NCBI RefSeq assembly: GCF_002355275.1
Contig: NZ_CP023449.1
Location: 2,520,001-2,584,000 of the forward strand
DNA length: 64,000 bases
Reading direction: 5' to 3'
From: Rhizorhabdus dicambivorans
GTDB lineage: Bacteria; Pseudomonadota; Alphaproteobacteria; Sphingomonadales; Sphingomonadaceae
Shown here: positions 44,027 to 54,076 of the stretch, piece after piece
Numbering within the stretch: position 1 is the stretch's first letter
Layout: each line of letters opens with the position of its first letter
The notes under the pieces: generated by a model
Seen by the model: only the letters and a program-made list of their open reading frames with translations
Told to the model about the DNA's origin: nothing
Databases searched by the model: none
Translations under genes and position numbers: made by a program

Positions 44027-44136
44027 CCCCCTCCCGCTTGCGGGAGGGGCTAGGGGTGGGCAGGCAGCCCGTTAGGGCTGCGCTCTTTACGCGATGCCGG
44101 AGGCCCACCCCCGCCCCTCCCGCAAGCGGGAGGGGC
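44027..44136. repeat. Inverted pair of REP-like units between EamA gene and leuA
   Basis: CCCCTCCCGCTTGCGGGAGGGG (44027-44048) is a perfect hairpin, repeated in inverted orientation with CCCCTCCCGCAAGCGGGAGGGG (44114-44135). The flanks GGGGTGGGC and GCCCACCCC extend the symmetry. Confidence 0.8.
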
Positions 44137-44156
44137 GAACAGTGGGCGAGCCGGGT

Positions 44157-45698
<1,542 letters not shown>

Positions 45699-45746
45699 GA
45701 TACCTGCTCCTGCTGCAGGGTGGTCATTTCGGGGTTCGTTTCTGGA

Positions 45747-45811
45747 CCCTTAGACGCCGTGGCTTGCAGGGCCTTCTCGACCCCAAGCGAAATCGCGCGC
45801 CTAAGGGCGCG
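45747..45811 (-). promoter_or_regulatory. leuA attenuator: mutually exclusive RNA pairings
   Basis: On the minus-strand RNA the hairpin CGCGCC/GGCGCG (45806-45811 with 45796-45801) covers the leader stop codon. The overlapping CCCUUAGGCGC (45797-45807) can instead pair over 11 bp with GCGUCUAAGGG (45747-45757), with one G-U. The two structures cannot form together. No strong U-run follows the first hairpin, so control may act on translation or through Rho. Confidence 0.45.
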
Positions 45812-45848
45812 TAAGTCGAAGCAGGAGAAGGGCGATGTACCGCGTCAT
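45801..45848 (-). CDS. leuL: leuA leader peptide
   Basis: A 15-residue frame MTRYIALLLLRLTRP with five Leu codons, four in a row, ending in TAG about 100 bases before leuA. The Leu stretch is what a leucine attenuator uses to sense charged tRNA-Leu. The ribosome site is weak (AAGAG upstream). Leader peptides of this kind are known for leu operons in proteobacteria. The symbol leuL is by analogy. Confidence 0.6.
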   Translation of the reverse strand: MTRYIALLLLRLTRP

Positions 45849-45922
45849 GATGGGGCGCTCTTACAGGTGAAAAGGTTATCAAGTCCATAGGGTAATGCGC
45901 ATTTCCCCATTCGTCGCCCAGT

Positions 45923-46783
45923 TCACCCCTTTGCCTTCAGCGCCTCCGCCAGCGACGCCGTGGCGCTGCCGCGCTTCGCCGCCTTGGGCTGGTCGGGGCT
46001 CGGCGCCCAGCCCGACAGATAGACCAGTTCGAAGCTTTCGCGCAGACGCCCGTCCGGGCCGGCGGCTTCGGCGAACCGCTCGAACAGCGCGGCCAGCCAG
46101 GCTCGGCCCGGCGCGGTGCGGGCGCGCTGGTTCAGGATATTGGTCGCCGCCATGCCGCGCAGGTCGTGGAGCAGGCGGATCGGATCGCCATAGCCGACGT
46201 CGAGCCGGTCCCCGTCCGCCACCTGCAGGGCGAAGCCCGCGCGCGACAGCAGATCGCCCGCCGAGCGCACGTCGATCTGTGGGTGGATCCGGGCGGCGAC
46301 GCTGCCATTGGCGTCTGCATCCGCCGCAAGCAAAGCCTGTTTGAGCCAGGCAAGGCTGCCCGCGCCGGCGAAGGCGCCCAGGAACAGCCCGTCAGGCCGC
46401 AGCGCGCGGCGGATCAGCGTCAGCGCGCCCGGAAGATCATTGACCGTGTCGAGCGTGCCGACCGCGACGACCAGGTCGAAGCTCGCATCGGCGAAGGGCA
46501 GGCGATCCTCGTCGCACTGCACGCCATCGCTCGCCCGGGCGAAGGCGAAGCCCGGATCGGCCTGGACGATCAGGCGTCCGGGCGCGGCGAAGCGCGGGGC
46601 GATCCGGCCGTCATGGCTGCCCAGGATCAGCACCCGCCCGAAATCGCGCGTCACCATCGCCAGCCGTTCGGCCAGTTCGTCGGCCATGTGCGTGATCAGG
46701 AAATCATGCTCGCCGAAGCGCGCCGCGGCGCGGTCGCGGCGCTGGCGGCGCAATTGGCGGTCGAAAATCTCGGGGGCGTCCAT
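45923..46783 (-). CDS. SAM-dependent methyltransferase (BioC/NDUFAF5-like)
   Basis: 286 residues. The N-terminal half has a Rossmann-type methyltransferase core with VLILGSHDGRIAPRFA, FADASFDLVVAVGTLDTVND and ALTLIRRALRPDGLFLGAFA. The sequence starts IFDRQLRRQRRDRAAARFGE, as in NDUFAF5-like proteins and in BioC relatives. The C-terminal tail is a Lys/Ala helix. It is divergent from comF, 42 bases apart, with no shared function obvious. BioC itself is less likely because no biotin genes are nearby. Confidence 0.8.
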   Translation of the reverse strand: MDAPEIFDRQLRRQRRDRAAARFGEHDFLITHMADELAERLAMVTRDFGRVLILGSHDGRIAPRFAAPGRLIVQADPGFAFARASDGVQCDEDRLPFADASFDLVVAVGTLDTVNDLPGALTLIRRALRPDGLFLGAFAGAGSLAWLKQALLAADADANGSVAARIHPQIDVRSAGDLLSRAGFALQVADGDRLDVGYGDPIRLLHDLRGMAATNILNQRARTAPGRAWLAALFERFAEAAGPDGRLRESFELVYLSGWAPSPDQPKAAKRGSATASLAEALKAKG

Positions 46784-46825
46784 CGCGGCGCTTGTGCCGC
46801 CGGGGCTCCCCGGTGACAAGGTGGC

Positions 46826-47578
46826 ATGAGGGCCGTTCAGCACTTGCGGGCGATCGGGGAAGGCGTGCTGCGTTTCGCCCTGCCGCCGCGCTGCCCCGGC
46901 TGCGGGGTGGTGACCCCCGGCATGCATCAGTTCTGCCTCGACTGCTGGGCGGCGCTCGATTTCCTGGGGCCCCCTCACTGCGCCCGCTGCGGCGAACCGT
47001 TCGAGCTCGATCCCGGCGCGGATGCGCTGTGCGGCGCCTGCCATGCCGATCCGCCGGCCTTCGATGCGATGCGCGCCGCCGTCGCCTATGGCCCGATCGC
47101 CCGCGCGCTGGCGCTCAAGCTCAAATATGGCCGCCGCCCCGGTATCGCCCACACCATGGCCTCGGCGATGCGCCGCCATCTGCCGCAAGAGGGGGAGTGG
47201 CTGCTGGTGCCGGTGCCGCTCCATCGCTGGCGGATATGGCGGCGCGGCTACAACCAGTCGGCGTTGATGGCGCGGGCGATCGCGCGCGGCACGGAGCATG
47301 ATCTGGGCCTCGAGGCGCTGGTCCGGGTGAAGGCGACGCCGATATTGCGCGGGCTGGGCCGCGACGGACGGGCCCGTGCGGTGCGGGGTGCCTTCGCGGT
47401 GCGCGACAAGGCGGCGGTGGCCGGCCGGTCGGTGCTGCTGGTCGACGATGTCTATACGACTGGCGCCACCGCCAATGCCTGCGCGAAGGCGCTGCGCCGT
47501 GCGGGAGCGGCGCGGATCGAGCTTCTGTGCTGGGCGCGGGTGCTGCGTGACGATACGGATCAGGATGTCCCGCGTTGA
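46826..47578 (+). CDS. comF: ComF-family phosphoribosyltransferase-like protein
   Basis: 250 residues. Two N-terminal zinc-binding pairs are seen (CPGC, CLDC, CARC, CGAC), then a PRTase-like fold with RRWGYNQSA-type segment (WRRGYNQSALMARAIA) and the PRPP loop VLLVDDVYTTGAT. ComF is needed for DNA uptake in competent bacteria and is widespread with otherwise unclear function. It is followed by grxC and a nitrilase gene with tight spacing. Confidence 0.92.
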   Translation: MRAVQHLRAIGEGVLRFALPPRCPGCGVVTPGMHQFCLDCWAALDFLGPPHCARCGEPFELDPGADALCGACHADPPAFDAMRAAVAYGPIARALALKLKYGRRPGIAHTMASAMRRHLPQEGEWLLVPVPLHRWRIWRRGYNQSALMARAIARGTEHDLGLEALVRVKATPILRGLGRDGRARAVRGAFAVRDKAAVAGRSVLLVDDVYTTGATANACAKALRRAGAARIELLCWARVLRDDTDQDVPR

Positions 47579-47629
47579 CATTCGCGGCGCCCGACAACAT
47601 TTCGGGCAGCTACTAAGGATAGGAAATTG

Positions 47630-47887
47630 ATGCCCAGGATCGAAATCTACACCAAGGCCTTCTGCCCCTATTGCTCGCGCGCCAAGGCGCTCCTCGAGAC
47701 CAAGGGCGTCGCCTTCGAGGAATATGACATCAGCATGGGCGGGCCGAAGCGCGAGGAGATGCTCCAGCGTTCGAACGGTGGTTCGACTGTGCCGCAGATA
47801 TTCATCGACGACCGGCATATCGGCGGCTGCGACGACATGTTCGCGCTCGATCGGGCCGGCAAGCTCGATCCGCTGCTCGCCGCCTGA
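47630..47887 (+). CDS. grxC: Glutaredoxin 3
   Basis: 85 residues. The dithiol active site is CPYC (Cys12, Cys15) in IYTKAFCPYCSRA, with the GSH-binding TVPQIFIDDRHIGGCDD motif later. It reduces disulfides with glutathione in the cytoplasm. AGGA lies just upstream. The stop overlaps the ATG of the nitrilase gene by one base. gshB is encoded in the same window at 33 kb. Confidence 0.96.
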   Translation: MPRIEIYTKAFCPYCSRAKALLETKGVAFEEYDISMGGPKREEMLQRSNGGSTVPQIFIDDRHIGGCDDMFALDRAGKLDPLLAA

Positions 47888-48714
47888 TGCGCGTTGCCCT
47901 GCTCCAGAGCCGGACCGGGATCGATCCGGCCGCGAACGCCGCGGTTCTGGTCGACGCGGTCGCGCGTGCGAAGGCGGGCGGGGCGGAGATGCTGTTCACG
48001 CCCGAGATGTCCGGCCTGCTCGACCAGAATCGCAAGCGTGCCGCCGCGCACCTGAGCGACGAAACGGGCGATCCGGTGCTGGCCGCCGTCCGCAAGGCCG
48101 CCGCCGATCACGGCATCTGGGTGCACATCGGTTCGCTGGCCCAGACCGGCGGCTCCGATGGGCGGCTCGTCAACCGCGCCTTCATGATCGATGATGGCGG
48201 TGCCGTGCGGGCCCGCTATGACAAGATTCACCTGTTCGACGTCGATCTGCCGACGGGGGAGAGCTGGCGCGAATCGGCGGCTTACGCGCCGGGCGAGCGG
48301 GTGGTGATCGCCGCCACGCCCTGGGCGAAGATCGGCCTCTCGATCTGCTACGACATGCGCTTCCCCGATCTCTATCGCGCGCTCAGCAATGGCGGCGCGG
48401 AGATATTGGCGGTGCCAGCCGCCTTTACCGTGCCGACCGGCAAGGCGCATTGGCATGTGCTGCTGCGCGCCCGCGCGATCGAGGCGGGCGCCTTCGTGGT
48501 CGCAGCCGCGCAATGGGGCGATCATGAGGATGGCCGCGCCACCTATGGCCATTCGCTGGTGGTCGATCCGTGGGGCGAAGTGCTGCTCGACATGGGCGAG
48601 GGCGAGGGAGTCGGCTTCGCCGATCTCGACATGGCCCGCCTGGCCGATGTCCGCGCCCGCGTGCCGGCGCTGAAGAACCGCCGGCCGATCGGCGCGGTAG
48701 AGGTGAGCGCATGA
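47887..48714 (+). CDS. Carbon-nitrogen hydrolase (nitrilase superfamily, Nit1-like)
   Basis: 275 residues. The Glu-Lys-Cys catalytic triad is in order: Glu in LFTPEMSGLL, Lys in RYDKIHLFDVD and Cys in GLSICYDMRFPDLYR. The sequence fits the Nit1/Nit2 branch, whose members are omega-amidases or deaminated-glutathione amidases. The neighbouring glutaredoxin gene suits a role in repair of deaminated glutathione, but that is inferred. It overlaps the grxC stop and the DUF1178 start. Confidence 0.9.
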   Translation: MRVALLQSRTGIDPAANAAVLVDAVARAKAGGAEMLFTPEMSGLLDQNRKRAAAHLSDETGDPVLAAVRKAAADHGIWVHIGSLAQTGGSDGRLVNRAFMIDDGGAVRARYDKIHLFDVDLPTGESWRESAAYAPGERVVIAATPWAKIGLSICYDMRFPDLYRALSNGGAEILAVPAAFTVPTGKAHWHVLLRARAIEAGAFVVAAAQWGDHEDGRATYGHSLVVDPWGEVLLDMGEGEGVGFADLDMARLADVRARVPALKNRRPIGAVEVSA

Positions 48715-49193
48715 TCGTCTTCGATGTGGGCTGCAAACAGGGTCATGTCTTTGAAATCTGGTTCGGTTCCTCGGCGGATTATGAAGACCAGAAGGCTCGT
48801 GGCCTGGTGATGTGCCCCTATTGCGGCTCGACCGATGTCGACAAGGCGGTGATGGCGCCGAACGTGGCGGCTAAGGGCAACCAGCGCAACGCCGTTGTTC
48901 CCGCACCCGGCGGGGCGCCGGCGGAGGTGCCGGCCGCCGCCAACCTGCCGTCGCCGGAGCAGTTCAAGGCGATGGTGGCCAAGCTGGCCGAGGTCCAGGC
49001 CAGGATGCTCGAAGGGTCGGACTATGTCGGCAAGCGCTTCGCCGACGAGGCGCGTTCGATGCATCTGGGCGAACAGGAAGCCCGGCCGATCCACGGCCAG
49101 ACCAGCGCCGAGGAGGCAAAGGCCTTGATCGAGGAGGGCGTGCCGGTCGCCCCGCTGCTGCTGCCGGTCCGCCCGCCCAAAAGCGAGAATTGA
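48711..49193 (+). CDS. DUF1178 family protein
   Basis: 160 residues. The N-terminal MIVFDVGCKQGHVFEIWFGS and the zinc-ribbon-like CPYCGSTDVDKAVMAPN are the DUF1178 signature. The centre is Pro/Ala-rich and the C-terminal part contains YVGKRFADEARSMHLGE. The function is unknown. It overlaps the nitrilase gene by 4 bases (ATGA), and the comF-grxC-nitrilase-DUF1178 string is likely one operon. Confidence 0.92.
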   Translation: MIVFDVGCKQGHVFEIWFGSSADYEDQKARGLVMCPYCGSTDVDKAVMAPNVAAKGNQRNAVVPAPGGAPAEVPAAANLPSPEQFKAMVAKLAEVQARMLEGSDYVGKRFADEARSMHLGEQEARPIHGQTSAEEAKALIEEGVPVAPLLLPVRPPKSEN

Positions 49194-49209
49194 GGTTTTG
49201 AGGGGGATT

Positions 49210-49286
49210 TGGCGCCCCGGGAGAGACTCGAACTCCCGACCTGCGGTTTAGGAAACCGTTGCTCTGTCCTGCTGAGCTACCGGGGC
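49210..49286 (-). tRNA. tRNA-Arg (anticodon CCT)
   Basis: Full cloverleaf on the minus strand: acceptor GCCCCGG/CCGGGGC, D arm with AGCTCAG, anticodon loop TTCCTAA giving CCT, T arm with GGGAG-TTCGAGT-CTCTC. The CCA end is encoded (49210-49212). It reads AGG Arg codons. Confidence 0.93.
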
Positions 49287-49338
49287 GCGCGCTGCTCTCT
49301 TATCGCGCCGGACGGCGATGTCCAGCGGGTGGCGTCGC

Positions 49339-49545
49339 TCAATAGTCGATCAGTTTCCGGTCGGGATCATAGGGCTGGTCGGGCACCACCTTGGTCACCG
49401 CCTGTCCGGCCACCATGCACTGCCGGGCCGCATCGAAGGCGTAGCTCGGCGATCCGTGGAGCTGCCAGCCCTCGGACAACGCCTTTGTCACCTTGTGGCA
49501 GAAGGCGGAGTCGTCGACGCCGGTGAGGAAGCGGTAGATCAGCAT
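49339..49545 (-). CDS. DUF1737 domain protein
   Basis: 68 residues. The pattern MLIYRFLTGVDDSAFCHKVT, then ALSEGWQLHGSPSYAFD, matches DUF1737-like small proteins with a beta-alpha-beta fold. Function unknown. It lies between two tRNA genes on the same strand. Confidence 0.7.
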   Translation of the reverse strand: MLIYRFLTGVDDSAFCHKVTKALSEGWQLHGSPSYAFDAARQCMVAGQAVTKVVPDQPYDPDRKLIDY

Positions 49546-49565
49546 GGGATATCCGCGAGGGAAGC

Positions 49566-49639
49566 TGGAGCGGGTGAAGGGAATCGAACCCTCGTCGTAA
49601 GCTTGGGAAGCTTCTGCTCTACCATTGAGCTACACCCGC
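49566..49639 (-). tRNA. tRNA-Gly (anticodon CCC)
   Basis: Acceptor GCGGGTG/CACCCGC, D arm with AGCTCAATGGTAGAGC, anticodon loop TTCCCAA giving CCC, T arm with GAGGG-TTCGATT-CCCTT (last pair G-T). CCA is encoded (49566-49568). Confidence 0.93.
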
Positions 49640-49791
49640 GGCGCGATGCCGATTGCCACAGGCGTCGGTGCGCGGTCAACATGGCGTCGCGAATTTCCCG
49701 CGATGCCGGCCAACCGCCTCACTCGCGAACGCCTTGGCGATGGAAATCTTCATGCGCGCATACTCTCCGCCATGAACCGAGAAGTGACGCC

Positions 49792-49914
49792 ATGGCCCAG
49801 GATCCCACAGCCTCGACAGTTGCCGACCGGTTCAGCGCCGCGCTGCTCGGTCATTCCGGTTCCGCTGCGCCGCTCGCAGGCCGTATCGCGCGCGCGCTGG
49901 GGCTGCTCGGCTGA
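49792..49914 (+). CDS. Possible 40-residue protein
   Basis: A short frame beginning MAQDPTASTVADRFSAALLG and ending ARALGLLG, with GAAGTGA just upstream. I recognise no family, and its reality rests on the ribosome site alone. Confidence 0.35.
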   Translation: MAQDPTASTVADRFSAALLGHSGSAAPLAGRIARALGLLG

Positions 49915-50046
49915 TCGTGGCAGCCCCATCGCCATAATTTGATTTTACGTTCAAATAATGATTGTCGGCAGGGGTGCCGCGCTGTAGATCGTCTCCGATG
50001 CGCTCGGACCGGGACCACCCTGTCAGGCAGGCACCGGAGGAGAGGC

Positions 50047-51150
50047 ATGGCCAACGCGATCGAGATCTGGACGAATTTCACGGCGCTCGATCGCAGCGAT
50101 CCCTTCGCCTTCTTCGAACGGGCGCGCATGCTGGAGGCCGATGGCTGGGACGGCGCGACCTTTCCGGACTCGCATCAGGTCAATCCCGAGGTTGTCTCGA
50201 TGCTGGGGGCCTGCACCCAGATCACCAGCCGTCTGCGCCTCGGCACGGGCGTCACCAATCCTTCCACCCGGCATCCGGCGGTCGTGGCGTCGGCGATGAT
50301 GACGCTGAACGCGATTTCCGGCGACCGGATCGTGCTGGGCATCGGCCGTGGGGATTCGCCGCTGGCCTATTGCGGCGGCTCGCCAGTCTCGATCAAGGAT
50401 TTCGAAGCCGCGCTGGAGATGATCCGGGCCTATATGAAGGGCGAGACGGTGCCGCTGGAGCTCGCGGCGACCGCGCTCGCGCGCAATTCCAGGGTCGGGT
50501 TCGGCGACGATCTGGCGATGAACCACGCGCCCGAGGGCAGCCTGATCAAATGGATCAAGCCCAGCCACCGTCGCCCCCCGGTCGAGGTGATCTGCACCGG
50601 CCCCAAGGTGATCCAGATCGCCGCGCGGCAGGCCGATCATATCACCTTCGCGCTGGGCGCCGATGTGGAGCGGCTCGCCTGGGCGGTCGGCGTCGCGAAG
50701 GAGGAACTGGCGCGGATCGGGCGCGATCCCGCCGATATCATCTTCGGCGCGCATATCCCGACCTTTCCGCACCACGACCAGGCGGTCGCCCGCAAGCTGG
50801 CGGAGGGCTATGTCACCGCCCAGGCGCGCTTCGGGGTGATGACGAACAAGGTGGTGGGGCCCGCCGACGCCGGCCAGCGCGCCAATTTCGAGCGGCTCGC
50901 GGGCAATTACGACATGCGCGCCCACGGCATGATCGGCAGCGCCCAGGCGCGGGTGCTCGACGATGACTTCATCGATGCCTTCGGCCTGATCGGCGATCCC
51001 GCCGCCGCGGTCGAGCGGCTGAAGCGGATTGTCGCGCTGGGCATCACCAAGCTGCAGCTGGTCACGTCACAGGCGAGCACCGACGACGGCCGCGCCAGCT
51101 ACGGCCTCGCCACGACGGAGATCATGCCCGCCATCCGGGCCGCCGCCTGA
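50047..51150 (+). CDS. LLM class flavin-dependent oxidoreductase
   Basis: 367 residues, TIM-barrel luciferase-like family. Typical segments are IEIWTNFTALDRSDPFAFFE at the N-terminus, the substrate-flavin region DSHQVNPEVVSMLGACTQIT, LRLGTGVTNPSTRHPAVVA and RIVLGIGRGDSP. The family includes F420- and FMN-dependent reductases and monooxygenases. The start ATG at 50047 follows AGGAGAGG. It begins a four-gene operon (cupin, CoA-transferase, MFS), so a role in degradation of an organic acid or hydrophobic compound is inferred. Confidence 0.9.
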   Translation: MANAIEIWTNFTALDRSDPFAFFERARMLEADGWDGATFPDSHQVNPEVVSMLGACTQITSRLRLGTGVTNPSTRHPAVVASAMMTLNAISGDRIVLGIGRGDSPLAYCGGSPVSIKDFEAALEMIRAYMKGETVPLELAATALARNSRVGFGDDLAMNHAPEGSLIKWIKPSHRRPPVEVICTGPKVIQIAARQADHITFALGADVERLAWAVGVAKEELARIGRDPADIIFGAHIPTFPHHDQAVARKLAEGYVTAQARFGVMTNKVVGPADAGQRANFERLAGNYDMRAHGMIGSAQARVLDDDFIDAFGLIGDPAAAVERLKRIVALGITKLQLVTSQASTDDGRASYGLATTEIMPAIRAAA

Positions 51151-51169
51151 GCCAGCAACGGGAGGGGAT

Positions 51170-51607
51170 ATGAACCGTATCGTCACCGGGCTCGCCGAAG
51201 ACGGCCGCGCGACCATCGTGCGAAGGGACGAACTCTCGCCTATGACCGGCGGTCGGCCGGGCAGGCCGGAGATGCAGGCGATCTGGTCCACCGCGACGCC
51301 CTTCGCCATTTCGGATATCGATATCGAGCTGCCGGACCGCGATCGATCTGGCTATCCTGGCGCGGGCGAGGCGCGCTTCATGCTGTCGATGCTGCCCGGC
51401 AATTTCGTCACCCAGCAGCATGTGACCAGCACGGTCGACTATTTCCTGGTCGTCTCCGGTGAGCTGTGGCTCGTGATGGAGGACGGCAGCGAGGCGCGAC
51501 TGGCGCAAGGCGACAGCGTCGTCCAGCGCGGCACCGTCCATGCGTGGGAGAACCGCTCGGATCAGCCGTGCCTCGTCGCCTTCGTGATGCTGGGCCTCGA
51601 CGGATAG
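51170..51607 (+). CDS. Cupin-domain protein
   Basis: 145 residues. The cupin core shows MLPGNFVTQQHVTSTVDYFL followed by VSGELWLVMEDGSEARLAQG and VVQRGTVHAWENRSDQP, with metal-binding His residues in the two motifs. It is probably a small isomerase, dioxygenase or storage cupin acting on the same substrate as its neighbours. The strong site GGGAGGGG precedes the ATG, 19 bases after the LLM stop. Confidence 0.85.
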   Translation: MNRIVTGLAEDGRATIVRRDELSPMTGGRPGRPEMQAIWSTATPFAISDIDIELPDRDRSGYPGAGEARFMLSMLPGNFVTQQHVTSTVDYFLVVSGELWLVMEDGSEARLAQGDSVVQRGTVHAWENRSDQPCLVAFVMLGLDG

Positions 51608-51625
51608 CAGGTGAGGAGGGACGGC

Positions 51626-52756
51626 ATGCGTCAGGGGCCGCTCAGCGGATTGAAGGTCGTCGAGTTCGCGGGCCTCGGCCCGGCGCCCTTCTGCGGGATG
51701 CTGTTGTCCGATCTCGGCGCGGACGTGATCCGCATCGATCGGAAGGGCGGCCGCGCGCCCGGGAAATTCGATCCCACCGCGCGGGGCCGCCGGTCGGTCG
51801 CCTTCGACCTGAAGAAGCCCGAAGCGGTCGCCGCCTGTCTGGAGTTGATCGCGGGGGCCGATGCGCTGATCGAGGGCTTTCGCCCCGGGGTCATGGAGCG
51901 CCTCGGCCTCGGTCCGGAGGTGGCGCTCAAGGCCAATCCCGGGCTCGTCTATGGCCGCGTCACGGGGTGGGGACAGACCGGGCCGCTGTCGCAGGTGGCC
52001 GGGCATGATCTGAATTTCGTCGCAGTCACCGGCGCGCTGCACGCGATCGGCACCGCCGACCAGCCGGTGCCGCCGCTCAACCTGGTCGGCGATCAGGGCG
52101 GCGGGGCGATGTATCTCGCCTTCGGTGTGTTGGCGGCGGTCTTTCACGCCCGCGCCACGGGTGAGGGGCAGGTGGTGGATGCCGCGATCACCGACGGCGT
52201 CGCGTCGCTGATGGCCATGTGGTACGGCAGCCGCGCCGAGGGGAGCTGGAGGGACGAACGGGTGAGCAACCTGGCCGATGGCGGGCCGCATTTCGCCCGC
52301 ACCTATCGGTGTGCGGACGGCAAATGGATTTCGATCTCGTCGTTCGAGCCGCCCTTCTATGCGCTGCTGCTGGAAAAGACCGGGCTCGACGATCCCGATA
52401 TCGGCAACCGCATGAATCCCGATGCCTGGCCCGCGATGCGGGAGAAGCTGGCCGCCATCTTCGCGCGGCGGACGCGCGCCGAATGGTGCGCGCTGCTGGA
52501 GGGAAGCGACGTGTGCTTCGCGCCGGTGCTGACCTTCGACGAGGCTTTCGCCTATCCGCACAATGTCGCGCGCGGGACCTTCGTGGAGCGGGATGGGGTG
52601 ATCCAGCCCGCCCCCGCGCCGCGCTTCTCGAGGACCCCGGGCGCGATCCAGGGTCCGCCGCCCGCCGTCGGGGAGCATGACCGGCAGGCGCTGGGCGACT
52701 GGGGCTTTTCCGAGGATGCCATCGCGCGGTTGCGCGATTGCGCGGCGATGGCCTGA
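51626..52756 (+). CDS. CaiB/BaiF CoA-transferase family III protein (AMACR-like)
   Basis: 376 residues. The N-terminal [20 protein letters not shown] and GADVIRIDR, the KNPEAVAA-type helix, and [20 protein letters not shown] with the likely catalytic Asp match the class III CoA-transferase / 2-methylacyl-CoA racemase branch. It may activate a carboxylic acid with CoA or epimerise an alpha-methyl acyl-CoA. The ATG at 51626 has GGAGGG upstream and is preferred to a GTG at 51611. Two bases separate it from the MFS gene. Confidence 0.9.
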   Translation: MRQGPLSGLKVVEFAGLGPAPFCGMLLSDLGADVIRIDRKGGRAPGKFDPTARGRRSVAFDLKKPEAVAACLELIAGADALIEGFRPGVMERLGLGPEVALKANPGLVYGRVTGWGQTGPLSQVAGHDLNFVAVTGALHAIGTADQPVPPLNLVGDQGGGAMYLAFGVLAAVFHARATGEGQVVDAAITDGVASLMAMWYGSRAEGSWRDERVSNLADGGPHFARTYRCADGKWISISSFEPPFYALLLEKTGLDDPDIGNRMNPDAWPAMREKLAAIFARRTRAEWCALLEGSDVCFAPVLTFDEAFAYPHNVARGTFVERDGVIQPAPAPRFSRTPGAIQGPPPAVGEHDRQALGDWGFSEDAIARLRDCAAMA

Positions 52757-52758
52757 AC

Positions 52759-54009
52759 ATGGCCAGCGACGCACCCGCTTCGGCCACCGCCGAATTCCGC
52801 CGATATTGGCCGCTGGTCCTCGCATCGATGGCCGGCAACAGCCTGACGGCGCTGCCCTTCTACACCATGGGCCTGTTCGTCGAACCGGTGGAGGCCGAGT
52901 TCGGATGGAGCCGGGGCTTCGTGACGGCGGGGCTTACCGTCTATGCCTTCATCGGCGTGACGCTGGCCGGGCCGATGGGCTATCTGATCGGCCGGGTAGG
53001 GCCCCGCCGGGTCGGCCTGCCGGGGACCTTCTTCTTCTGCGCGGCGCTGGCGCTGCTGGCGACGGTCACCGGCTCGAAATTCAACTGGCTGCTGATGTGG
53101 GGGATCGTCGCGTTGACCGCCGTCACGGTCAAGCCGACGGTGTGGACCACCGCGATCGTCAGCCGTTTCGAACATGGCCGGGGCATCGCGCTGGCGCTCA
53201 GCCTGTGCGGCGCGGGCCTCAGCACCATGGCCGGGCCGATCCTGATCAATCACATGATCGAGGCCTATGGCTGGCGGGCGGCCTATGTTGGTGTCGGCGC
53301 GATCTGGCTCGCGGTCTGCATCCCGCTGATCTATTTCTTCTTCTATGGTGCGCAGGACCGGCGGAGGGGGCAGCCGCCGGCCGACATCGAGGCGCGTGGT
53401 GCCGGGGAGGGGACGAACGGCGACCTGCCGCTCGGTGCCATGCTGCGCTCGCGGGCGTTCCTCAAGATCGGCCTCACCAGCTTCCTGCTGGTCGTGACGA
53501 CCATGGGCATTACCGTCCATCTCGTGCCGATGTTCAGCGCATCGGGGCTGGAGCGCGCCCGCGCCGCGGAGATAGCGGGCCTCATGGGGGCCGCCGCCTT
53601 CCTTGGACGCATGGCGACCGGATCGCTGTTCGATCGGCTCAGTCCGACGCTGGTAGGCACGGTGATCTGCCTGCTGCCGGCTACGGCATTCGGCCTGCTG
53701 CTGATGTTCGACGGCTCGATTCCCTTCGCCCTGGTGATCGCCATCATCATCGGCCTGTGCTCCGGCGCGGAGATGGAGATGGCAGCCTATCTGTCCTCGC
53801 GCTTCCTGGGCCGGGCCAGCTTCAGCACCCTGTTCGGGGTGATCGTGGGGCTGGTGACGCTGGGCGCGGGGCTCGGCCCCACCCTGACGGGCATGATCTA
53901 CGACGGCACCGGCTCGTACCGGATCGCCCTCCTGATAGCCTTGCCGCTGGCGCTCATTTCCGCTGCGCTTACCCTTTCGCTCGGCAAGCCTCCCGCGTCC
54001 CGGCGGTAG
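52759..54009 (+). CDS. MFS transporter
   Basis: 416 residues, twelve membrane helices in two bundles of six. The loop after helix 2 reads GYLIGRVGPRRVGL (an MFS motif A variant), and the mid-protein loop is hydrophilic (RRRGQPPADIEARGAGEGTN). It resembles the oxalate/formate-antiporter-like and monocarboxylate branch of MFS. It lies two bases after the CoA-transferase gene, so it probably imports the substrate of the operon. Confidence 0.9.
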   Translation: MASDAPASATAEFRRYWPLVLASMAGNSLTALPFYTMGLFVEPVEAEFGWSRGFVTAGLTVYAFIGVTLAGPMGYLIGRVGPRRVGLPGTFFFCAALALLATVTGSKFNWLLMWGIVALTAVTVKPTVWTTAIVSRFEHGRGIALALSLCGAGLSTMAGPILINHMIEAYGWRAAYVGVGAIWLAVCIPLIYFFFYGAQDRRRGQPPADIEARGAGEGTNGDLPLGAMLRSRAFLKIGLTSFLLVVTTMGITVHLVPMFSASGLERARAAEIAGLMGAAAFLGRMATGSLFDRLSPTLVGTVICLLPATAFGLLLMFDGSIPFALVIAIIIGLCSGAEMEMAAYLSSRFLGRASFSTLFGVIVGLVTLGAGLGPTLTGMIYDGTGSYRIALLIALPLALISAALTLSLGKPPASRR

Positions 54010-54076
54010 CCAGGGCGCGATCGGCGGATACGCAAAGCGCTTCCCCGTCAAACGATCAGGCTTTATGGGAAGCGCC

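Noticed and set aside
49566-54009. Genomic island inserted at tRNA-Gly
   Set aside because: The accessory-looking operon lies on the 5' side of the tRNA. There is no integrase, and I see no repeat of the tRNA 3' end at the other border.
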